Assembly (NCBI RefSeq): GCF_009735685.1
Contig: NZ_WHPN01000256.1
Location: 4,342 to 62,727, forward strand
Reading direction: 5' to 3'
Length of the DNA stretch: 58,386 bases
DNA from: Streptomyces lycii
GTDB lineage: Bacteria; Actinomycetota; Actinomycetes; Streptomycetales; Streptomycetaceae
The first letter of the stretch is position 1; every line of letters starts with the position of its first letter. Under the pieces are notes generated by a model. It worked only from the letters and a program-made list of their open reading frames with translations. It searched no databases and had not been told where the DNA came from. Positions 52,041 to 58,386 of this stretch are shown here, one piece after another. The position numbers were made by a program, and so were the translations under genes.

Positions 52041-52645
52041 CCCGGCTGCTGGAGGCCCACGGCTTCGAGATCGCGGCCGCCGTGGGCAGCGGGCCGGAGC
52101 TGGCCCGGGCGCTGCGCGTGGAACGGCCGGACGTGGCGGTGGTCGACGTCCGGCTGCCGCCGACGTTCACCGACGAGGGCCTTCAGGTCTCCCTCGAAGC
52201 ACGCCGGGAACGCCCCGGTCTGCCGGTGCTCGTCCTCTCCCAGCACATCGTGCAGCTGTACGCGCGTGAGCTGCTGGCCGACGGGACGGGCGGCGTGGGC
52301 TATCTGCTGAAGGACCGGGTGTTCGACGCCGGACAGTTCACCGACGCGGTCCGACGGGTCGCCGGAGGAGGTACCGCGATGGATCCCGAGGTGATCGCCA
52401 AGCTGCTGGCGAGCAACGCCCGCGACGAGCCGCTGGGCCGGCTCACCCCGCGCGAGCAGCAGGTGCTGGAACTCATGGCGGAGGGCCGGTCGAACGCCGC
52501 GATAGCCCGTGAGCTGGTGCTCAGCGACGGGGCCGTCAGCAAGTACACCACCAGCATCTTCGGCAAGCTGGACCTGGCGCCGTCGGAGGACGACAACCGG
52601 CGGGTGCGGGCCGTGCTCGCCTATCTGAGCGGCAGGGGCGCCTGA
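51992..52645 (+). CDS. NarL/LuxR-type response regulator
   Basis: 217 aa from GTG 51992, inside the end of the kinase gene. Receiver domain VVLAEDLYLLREGLTRLL, phospho-acceptor Asp in DVAVVDVRLPP (~residue 51), then LVLSQHIVQLYARELLADG and VGYLLKDRVFDAGQF. C-terminal LuxR HTH at ~148-205: LTPREQQVLELMAEGRSNAA, IARELVLSDGAVSKYTTSIF. Coupled expression with the kinase is expected. Target genes unknown. Confidence 0.92.
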   Translation: MRVVLAEDLYLLREGLTRLLEAHGFEIAAAVGSGPELARALRVERPDVAVVDVRLPPTFTDEGLQVSLEARRERPGLPVLVLSQHIVQLYARELLADGTGGVGYLLKDRVFDAGQFTDAVRRVAGGGTAMDPEVIAKLLASNARDEPLGRLTPREQQVLELMAEGRSNAAIARELVLSDGAVSKYTTSIFGKLDLAPSEDDNRRVRAVLAYLSGRGA

Positions 52646-52680
52646 ACGGCGGGACCTCCCGAGCGGCGGGACCGCTTGAC

Positions 52681-52770
52681 GGCGGGACCGTCCGAGCGGA
52701 GGTCGCGCCCGAGCGGCGGGACCGTCCGAGCGGAGGTCGCGCCCGAGCGGCGGGACTGTCCAAGTGGAGG
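52681..52770. repeat. 34-bp tandem repeat downstream of the two-component genes
   Basis: A 34-base unit beginning GGCGGGACCGTCCGAGCGG is present twice exactly (52681-52714 and 52715-52748), followed by a diverged third copy. Similar degenerate GAGCGGCGG motifs run from ~52650 to ~52880, filling the gap between the regulator and the VOC gene. Confidence 0.75.
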
Positions 52771-52917
52771 CGTTCGAGCGGCGGGGTGGTTCGAGCAGTC
52801 CGTACGAGCGGCGGAACCGTCCGAGCAGCAGTCCGTACGAGTGGCCGCGAGCGGACCGAGTGGCGGGAACGGCCCGGACCGGGCGCGGCCGGGCGGGGCG
52901 TGCGGCACAGTGGGCGC

Positions 52918-53343
52918 ATGACTGTGGACGAGGACAACCCGCTGGCCGGGGCTCGCGTGGCGACCCGGCTTCCCGCCCAGGACCTGGACCGGGCACGGCG
53001 CTTCTACGCCGACAAGCTCGGTCTGCGGCCCGTGGACGAGCGGCCCGGCGGGCTGCTGTACCGGTGCGGGAACGCCGAGTTCGCGCTGTTCCGGTCGACG
53101 GGGGCCTCGTCCGGCGCCTTCACGCAGATGGCGTTCGAGGTCGACGACATCGAGGCCGTGGTGGCCGGGCTCCGTCGGCGCGGTGTGGTGTTCGAAGAGG
53201 TCGACGTGCCGGGGTTCCGCACCAGCGGCGGGATCGCCGAGACCGACGGGAACTATCCGAGCAAGGGCGCCCGGGGCGAACGCGGCGTGTGGTTCCGGGA
53301 CAGCGAGGGCAACATGCTCGGCGTCGGCGAGCCGGTCGTCTGA
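52918..53343 (+). CDS. VOC-superfamily (glyoxalase-like) protein
   Basis: 141 aa. Start at ATG 52918; weak ribosome site. Two beta-alpha-beta-beta-beta repeats: GARVATRLPAQDLDRARRFY, ADKLGLRPVDERPGG, FALFRSTGASSGAF; then MAFEVDDIEAVVAGLRRRGV and GVWFRDSEGNMLGV. The last is the usual metal-site/ending pattern. Family members are lyases, dioxygenases or resistance proteins; the substrate cannot be told from sequence. Stand-alone gene, convergent with the globin gene. Confidence 0.85.
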   Translation: MTVDEDNPLAGARVATRLPAQDLDRARRFYADKLGLRPVDERPGGLLYRCGNAEFALFRSTGASSGAFTQMAFEVDDIEAVVAGLRRRGVVFEEVDVPGFRTSGGIAETDGNYPSKGARGERGVWFRDSEGNMLGVGEPVV

Positions 53344-53476
53344 ACACACCGCCCCGACCGGGACCGCCGCCCCGGCCGGAACCAGCGACGCTCCCGGAAT
53401 CGGTGACGCTCCCAGGTTCGGCGGCTCCCGGGAGCGGCCGACGCTGCCGGAACGGGTGATACGAGCACACGCCTCA

Positions 53477-53497
53477 CCGGCCGGGCCGCCCGGCCGG
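53477..53497. terminator. GC-rich hairpin between convergent genes
   Basis: CCGGCCGGGC (53477-53486) and GCCCGGCCGG (53488-53497) form a perfect inverted repeat, between the VOC gene and the globin gene. Next to it, at 53521-53571, is a ~19-bp tandem repeat (CCGGCGTCGGCCCGAACCT, two near-exact copies plus one partial). Confidence 0.55.
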
Positions 53498-53582
53498 ACC
53501 GGCGGCGCCGCTCCGTATCCCCGGCGTCGGCCCGAACCTCCGGCGTCGGCCCGAACCCCCGGCGCCGACCCCCGGACCAGCT

Positions 53583-53987
53583 CTAGTCCTCGGTGTTGAT
53601 CATCGAGTTGGCGGCGAAGACCAGGTAGTTCCAGAGCTGTTCCTCGTGCTCCTTCGCCAGCCCCAGCTCGTCCACCGCCACCCGCATGTGGTGCAGCCAC
53701 GCGTCGTGCGCCGCCCGGTCGACCCGGAACGGCACGTGCCGCATCCGCAGCCGCGGATGGCCGCGCTGCTCACCGTAGGTGCGGGGACCGCCCCAGTACT
53801 GGATGAGGAAAAGGGTGAGCCGCTCCTCGGCCGGGCCCAGATCCTCCTCCGGGTACATCGGCCGCAGCAGCGGGTCCTCGGCGACGCCTTCGTAGAAGCG
53901 GTGCACCAGCTTGCGGAAGGTCGGCTCCCCGCCGACCTGCTCGTAGAAAGTCTGCTCCTGCACCGTTCCGCGCGGAATCCTGTTCAC
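53583..53987 (-). CDS. Truncated haemoglobin (group II, GlbO-like)
   Basis: 134 aa. Group II truncated globin pattern: TFYEQVGGEPTFRKLVHRFY, EGVAEDPLLRPMYPEEDLG, LTLFLIQYWGGPRTYGEQRG, HPRLRMRHVPFRVDRAAHDA, then WLHHMRVAVDEL. Heme-binding positions: the proximal His in PRLRMRHVPF and the Trp of WLHHM, plus Tyr in FYEGV. Such proteins bind oxygen or nitric oxide. Start ATG 53987; GGA site weak. Transcribed leftwards, alone. Confidence 0.92.
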   Translation of the reverse strand: MNRIPRGTVQEQTFYEQVGGEPTFRKLVHRFYEGVAEDPLLRPMYPEEDLGPAEERLTLFLIQYWGGPRTYGEQRGHPRLRMRHVPFRVDRAAHDAWLHHMRVAVDELGLAKEHEEQLWNYLVFAANSMINTED

Positions 53988-54063
53988 TCCACCATGCTCT
54001 CAGACGGACCGGCCGAGCCCCCGGTCCCGGGACCGGGGAGGGCCGGATACGGACGTGGGCCGG

Positions 54064-55242
54064 TCAGCCGCGGCGGACCGTGATGGTGGTCCAGGCCCCG
54101 ACGTGGACCCGGTCGCCCTCCTGGAGCGGGACCGGCACGAAGGGCTGGATCGGGTCCTCGGCGCCGTTGATCGTGGTGCCGTTCGTCGAGTCCTGGTCGA
54201 TCACCGACCAGCCGCCGCCCGGCTGCTGGACCAGCATCGCGTGCTGGTGCGAGACGCCCGGGTCCTCCGGCGGTCGGGACAGGTCGATGTCGGGAGACTC
54301 GCCGGTGCTGTGCCGCCGGCGGCCGATGGTCATCTGCGGGCCGGTGAGCTGGAGCTGCTGCTCCGGGGAGTACGCCGGGAGGTTCAGCCCGGCTGCCTCC
54401 GGGCCGCTGCGGGTCATCATCGCGGTGAAGTACTCGCGGTCCGGGCCCACCACGGCGATCCAGTCCCCGCCCTGCGGGTGCTGCGGCTCCTGCGCGTGCG
54501 GCACCTGCGGATGCGGCCCCTGCTGCGCCGCGGGCGGCGGCAGCGTCCAGTCGTCGTCGTAGCGCCCGGGCTGCGGCGGCTGCCCGGGGTGCTGCCCCAT
54601 GTGCTGCCCGTGCTGGGGCGGCGGACCCTGCGGGGGACCCTGGGGCGGTCCCTGCGGGGGGCCCTGCGGCGGCGGGAACGCCCCCGGCTGCTGCGGCGGA
54701 TACGGCGCCTGGGACTGCGGTGCCTGCGGTGGCGCGGCCTGCCGGCCCCCGGCCTGCTGCTCCGGCACCAGCGGTTCGGCCGGGCGGTTCATCTGGGAGG
54801 GCCGGGAACTCTGGTAGTCGAAGTTCTGCGGCGGCTGCGTGTGCTGCGGCTGCTGGAAGGCGGGCGGCAGCAGGCTCTGGCCCGGCTGGGACGGCGGCGG
54901 CGGGGTGAACGTCGTCGGGGTGTGCGTCAGGAAGTTGTACCGGCACTCCTCGCAGAACGGCGCCATCGCCTCGCGCGGGGTGCCGCACTGCGGGCACATC
55001 TCCGTGTGCGGGACGTACGGGGCGGGCGGCGGCTCCTGCTGCTGGTGAGGCGGCTGGGGCGTCTGCGGGGCCGGATATCCGTAGCCGCCCCGGGTGCCGG
55101 GGGCGCCCTGCGGGTTCGCCGGCACGGCGCCGGGCATTCCGGGCGGGGGAGGAGGCGGTGGCACGGCACCGGCCATCCGGTGTCCGCAGACCTCGCACCA
55201 GTCGTCGGACCCCGACTGGTGACCGTTCGGGCAGGTCGACAT
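54064..55242 (-). CDS. FHA-domain protein with N-terminal zinc ribbons
   Basis: 392 aa from ATG 55242. Two zinc-ribbon-like motifs near the N-terminus: CPNGHQSGSDDWCEVCGH and, ~75 residues on, CPQCGTPREAMAPFCEEC. A long Pro/Gln-rich linker (~115-255) follows, then the FHA domain at ~300-392 with the conserved GR (TIGRRRHS), S-x-x-H (GVSHQHAML) and NG (DSTNGTTINGA). FHA domains bind phosphothreonine. Placed in line with a vWA protein and a PP2C phosphatase on the same strand, so it is probably a reader in a Ser/Thr phosphorylation pathway. Confidence 0.9.
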   Translation of the reverse strand: MSTCPNGHQSGSDDWCEVCGHRMAGAVPPPPPPPGMPGAVPANPQGAPGTRGGYGYPAPQTPQPPHQQQEPPPAPYVPHTEMCPQCGTPREAMAPFCEECRYNFLTHTPTTFTPPPPSQPGQSLLPPAFQQPQHTQPPQNFDYQSSRPSQMNRPAEPLVPEQQAGGRQAAPPQAPQSQAPYPPQQPGAFPPPQGPPQGPPQGPPQGPPPQHGQHMGQHPGQPPQPGRYDDDWTLPPPAAQQGPHPQVPHAQEPQHPQGGDWIAVVGPDREYFTAMMTRSGPEAAGLNLPAYSPEQQLQLTGPQMTIGRRRHSTGESPDIDLSRPPEDPGVSHQHAMLVQQPGGGWSVIDQDSTNGTTINGAEDPIQPFVPVPLQEGDRVHVGAWTTITVRRG

Positions 55243-55288
55243 GTCGGTGCTTCCCCCTCTCACCTCGGCCCCTCCGGACCGTTCCGTG

Positions 55289-56653
55289 TCACTTCTTGAC
55301 GCGTACCGTCTTCGTGGAACGCGTCTCCAGTGTCATCTCGTCCGCTTCCGCGACCTTCGCTTTGAGTCGCACAGTACCCGCCGCGGCATCCACGACGTCC
55401 ACCACCTTCGCAAGCAATTTCGCCGTCTCGTCGTTGCCCGAGGCGTCCGCGAGCTGTACGGCCCGGCCCAGCCTGGCCGTCGCGCCGTCCAGGTCACCCG
55501 CCTTGCGGGCGTCCAGTCCCTGCTGGATGACCCGGGCCAGCTCCGCCTGCCCGGTGTAGTGCGCGACCTGCGCGTTGATCGAGGTCGAGGCGGCCGTGTC
55601 GTCGGTCCACACGGCGCGCACCAGCCCCTGGGCCAGCGTCTCCGGGGTGCCGCCGTCCGGCCGCGGGAGGACCAGCGAGACGCGGGCGGCCAGCATTTCC
55701 TGGCCGACATCCGCCGCCGGCACCTTGACACACACGTGGTAGTCGCGGGACTCGTCACCCCAGGAACCGGTCGGGTAGTCACCGGCCCGGGGCCCGGCCG
55801 GGGTCCGGCGGCCGGTGAGCGTCTCGACGGACGGGGCGACCTGCTTGACGAAGCCGATCTCCGTACCGACCGGCGTCCACAGCCGCAGCGCGACGTCCGC
55901 GACCTCCTTGCCCATCGCGTTCTCCATCATCCGGCGGAAGTCCTCCGTCAGGCCCGCCGGGTCCGCGACGATGTCGGCCGAGCCGAGCAGCGCCGACGCG
56001 ACGGCGGTGACCTCCTTGACCTCCCAGTCCGTGCCGACGCCCCGGGCGTCGCAGGTGAAGCGCCCGGCACAGGCGTCCAGCGCGGCCCGCAGGTCCTCGG
56101 GGGACTCGTGCTCGTTGCGGCCGTCGGTCAGCAGGATGCCGTGCCGGATCGACACGTCCGCGCCGGCGAGGAGCCGGTCCGCGAGCCGGAGCCAGGTGCC
56201 GATGGCGGTGCCGCCGCCCGCGGTCAGCCCGCGCAGCGACTGCAGGGCCTCCCCGCGGCTGTCCGGGTCGGCGACGGCCAGCCGCCCGCCGCCCGGATAC
56301 ACCTCCCGGGCCCGGTGCGTGCCGGCGACGACGGCGAACGCGACCCCGTCCCGGAGGCTGCTGATCGCCGCCGCGGTCGCGTCCCGCGCGTTGCGCATCT
56401 TGGCCGGCGGGTAGTCCATCGAACCGGAGCAGTCGACCATCAGTACGACGGCGGCGTCGGGACCGCTCTCCCGGGTCCAGGTATGAGCCGGGTCCGCGGC
56501 GCCGGGCGGCAGCCGCAGCCGGCCGGTGGTCCCGCCCCCCGTGGCGGTGACGGTGACGATCGCGTTGACCTCCCGGCCGCCCGCGGGAAGGAACTCGTTC
56601 TGGTGGACCTCGACGGCGAAGCGGGGCACATCCGACTTCGAGAAGTTGGCCAT
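55289..56653 (-). CDS. von Willebrand factor A domain protein
   Basis: 454 aa. vWA domain ~65-250 with the MIDAS motif VVLMVDCSGSMDYP (D-x-S-x-S), T in LTAGGGTAIGTW and D in LLTDGRNEHESP. N-terminal beta-rich part (FAVEVHQNEFLPAGGREVNA). The C-terminal third is beta strands plus a helical repeat (ARVIQQGLDARKAGDLDGAT). No signal peptide, so cytoplasmic. Metal-dependent protein binding is expected. It lies between the PP2C and FHA genes on the same strand, 46 bases before the FHA start. Confidence 0.9.
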   Translation of the reverse strand: MANFSKSDVPRFAVEVHQNEFLPAGGREVNAIVTVTATGGGTTGRLRLPPGAADPAHTWTRESGPDAAVVLMVDCSGSMDYPPAKMRNARDATAAAISSLRDGVAFAVVAGTHRAREVYPGGGRLAVADPDSRGEALQSLRGLTAGGGTAIGTWLRLADRLLAGADVSIRHGILLTDGRNEHESPEDLRAALDACAGRFTCDARGVGTDWEVKEVTAVASALLGSADIVADPAGLTEDFRRMMENAMGKEVADVALRLWTPVGTEIGFVKQVAPSVETLTGRRTPAGPRAGDYPTGSWGDESRDYHVCVKVPAADVGQEMLAARVSLVLPRPDGGTPETLAQGLVRAVWTDDTAASTSINAQVAHYTGQAELARVIQQGLDARKAGDLDGATARLGRAVQLADASGNDETAKLLAKVVDVVDAAAGTVRLKAKVAEADEMTLETRSTKTVRVKK

Positions 56654-56808
56654 CTGATCCGCTCCTCGGCACTTCGTCTGACGTCTGGGCGGTACGGACA
56701 GGACAAGGTGCGGGGGCTCCGGAACGGCTCCCCCCGTGGCACCGCCGCCTCCTGCCGCGGCGGCGCCCGGTTGCGGAGGACCGTGATCCGTGTTTCAAGT
56801 TCCTTGCG

Positions 56809-58386
56809 TCAGGCCGATCCTGCCCCGGCCGGAGAACCGGGGAACGGCAGCACCGCCACTGTTACGTTGTCGTGGCCCCCGCCGTCCAGGGCGAAGCCGA
56901 CGAGGGCCTGCGCGCCGTGCAGCGGCCGGGAGCGCGCGTCGGCCGGCACGGCCAGGGCCATGTCCTCGGCGGCCTCCGCGTAGTTCCACAGGCCGTCGGT
57001 GCACACCACCAGCACACCGGGCTCCCCGGGCGCGCAGGAGGCGGTGTGCGGGTCGAGTTCGTACGCGTCGGCGCCCAGCCAGCCGGTGATCGCGTGCGCC
57101 CGGGGGTCCGCGTAGGCCTCCGCCTCCGACATCAGGCCGTTGACCACCATCTGCGCGGCCCACGAGTCGTCCTCGGTGAGCCGCCGCGCCGGGAGCGTGC
57201 GGTCGTCGGGCACCCAGTACGCGCGGCTGTCGCCGATCCAGCCCACCGTGAGCGTGTCGCCGGCGGCGACCGCCGCGACGATCGTGCAGGCCGGGGCGTT
57301 CATGTGCGGCTGCTGCCCGCCGGGGGCGCGCTCCGCGGAGCCGGCCAGGGAGTTGACGGCCTCACCGGCGGTGAGCACCGCCTCGTGCAGCGCCTTGCCC
57401 GGCGGGGTGCCGGCGGGCAGCGCGTCGAGGAGCGACGCGCCCGCGGCCTCTGCCGCCGCCGCGGAAGCCTCGTCCGGCCGGGAGGAGGAGGAGACGCCGT
57501 CGCAGACCACCGCGACGACGGCCGGGGCGCCGTCCGGCAGCGCGGTCGTCGACAGGGTGAACGCGTCCTCGTTGCGGTGGTGCCGCAGCCCGCGGTCGGT
57601 GACGGCGGCCACCAGGTCCAGGTCCCGTTCCATGTGGTCGCGCTCGCGGGGCTGGGCGTGGCCGCAGTTCTCGCAGTAGCCGTCCTTGTCGATGAGCCCG
57701 GTGCGGCAGGCCACGCACGCCTTGCCGGTGCCGGGCGCGGGGCCGTCGGCGCCGTTGCCGTAGCCGACGGCCGTGCGCGGATCGGCCGGCGCCCCGGGAC
57801 CGGCCGCCGCGGGCGGGGCGGCGGTCCCTGCGGGCGGCTGCGCCGGGGTCTGCGGCGAGGCAGGTGCCGGCGCGAGCAGCGGATAGTCCGCGGAGCCGCC
57901 GCCGGACTCGCCGCCCCGCTCCCGCGGCCCGCCGCCGGGCCGCTCCCCGGAGGGCTCCGCGGGCCGTTCCCCGGGCTGCCCGGTGCCGGATCCGGACGGT
58001 TCGCCGCCGCGGGCGGACCCGTCGGCGGGCGGTCCGCCCCCGGCTCCCGTCCGCGCCACCGGCGCGGTCAACGGCGCGGCCACCGGCGGATGGTCCGGCA
58101 GCGGCGGTACGGGCCCGGCACCGGGCACGGGTCCCGTGCCGGCATGGGGCCCCGTTCCGGCGCCGGGGCCGGGGCCGGGAGCGGGGGAACCGGTACCGGC
58201 GCCGGGGACCGCGGACGGACCGGCGCCCGGGACGGCGGGGCCGCCGCGCCCGTACGCACCGCCGTCCCGGGCGGGACCGGGCACGCCGCCGGTGCCGTAC
58301 CCGGAGAAGCCGCCGCCCGGTACGGCCCCGGGCCCGGCCGGTACGCCGTGCGCACCGGTCAGGACGGGTGCCGGGGCGGGCTCGGG
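56809..58386 (-). CDS. PP2C-type Ser/Thr phosphatase with zinc ribbon (5' end off the window)
   Basis: 525 codons seen, no start within the window: the frame stays open to the right edge (58386). N-terminal visible part is Pro/Gly/Ala-rich and low complexity. A zinc ribbon CVACRTGLIDKDGYCENCGH precedes the PP2C domain (last ~290 residues), with metal-binding/catalytic motifs HHRNEDAF, VVCDGVSSSS, IGDSRAYWV, VCTDGLWNY and GGHDNVTVAVL. It removes phosphate from Ser/Thr. With the FHA and vWA genes it forms a signalling set; a Ser/Thr kinase would be expected upstream, off the window. Confidence 0.92.
   Translation of the reverse strand, partial: PEPAPAPVLTGAHGVPAGPGAVPGGGFSGYGTGGVPGPARDGGAYGRGGPAVPGAGPSAVPGAGTGSPAPGPGPGAGTGPHAGTGPVPGAGPVPPLPDHPPVAAPLTAPVARTGAGGGPPADGSARGGEPSGSGTGQPGERPAEPSGERPGGGPRERGGESGGGSADYPLLAPAPASPQTPAQPPAGTAAPPAAAGPGAPADPRTAVGYGNGADGPAPGTGKACVACRTGLIDKDGYCENCGHAQPRERDHMERDLDLVAAVTDRGLRHHRNEDAFTLSTTALPDGAPAVVAVVCDGVSSSSRPDEASAAAAEAAGASLLDALPAGTPPGKALHEAVLTAGEAVNSLAGSAERAPGGQQPHMNAPACTIVAAVAAGDTLTVGWIGDSRAYWVPDDRTLPARRLTEDDSWAAQMVVNGLMSEAEAYADPRAHAITGWLGADAYELDPHTASCAPGEPGVLVVCTDGLWNYAEAAEDMALAVPADARSRPLHGAQALVGFALDGGGHDNVTVAVLPFPGSPAGAGSA

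Overview
The window is high-GC actinobacterial DNA, almost certainly from a Streptomyces. Signs of this are the strong G/C bias at third codon positions, GTG/TTG starts, a secreted protein with a LAETG sortase signal, an SsbB-like SSB, EttA, and an FHA/vWA/PP2C signalling group. It splits at a tRNA-Arg(TCT) gene (38785-38856, minus strand). To the left lies accessory DNA that looks like an integrative and conjugative element. To the right lies ordinary, very GC-rich chromosome. The left end of the element is not recognisable in the window.

Accessory part, left to right: two small hypothetical genes; a 1030-aa secreted DNRLRE/FG-GAP protein, divergent from a 2140-aa RHS-repeat protein whose last ~180 codons drop visibly in GC; and, behind the RHS gene, a 4.4-kb lower-GC array (10871-15187) of seven small membrane-protein genes. 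These fall largely into two paralogous families and look like an immunity array for a membrane-acting RHS tip. After a secreted SH3-like protein (with a decayed partial copy inside the array) comes a tightly overlapping minus-strand conjugation operon (27368 down to 15820). It encodes a VirB2-like pilin, a VirB6/TrbL-like channel protein, a PrgI/VirB3-like protein, a VirB4-like ATPase, a VirD4-like coupling protein, a replication-relaxation (MobC-like) protein, a lytic transglycosylase/NlpC-P60 protein, a DUF2637-like membrane protein and a protein with two winged helices. A sigma-like HTH regulator lies just upstream of the operon. Cargo follows: a GNAT acetyltransferase, a two-gene Gabija-type phage-defence locus (OLD nuclease plus UvrD-like helicase), a decayed HAD-like gene, a methyltransferase pair, and a large serine recombinase whose reading frame ends inside the tRNA-Arg gene.

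Chromosomal part: two consecutive dynamin-like GTPases with long low-complexity inserts, SSB, a Cys-Gln thioester surface protein, EttA, a hotdog thioesterase, a repeat-rich hypothetical protein, a NarL-type two-component system, a VOC protein, a truncated haemoglobin, and a minus-strand PP2C / vWA / FHA set that runs off the right edge. Several intergenic regions here carry short tandem repeats.

The most promising undescribed system is the RHS protein with its lower-GC transmembrane tip and the downstream array of duplicated two-TM and PH-like membrane proteins.
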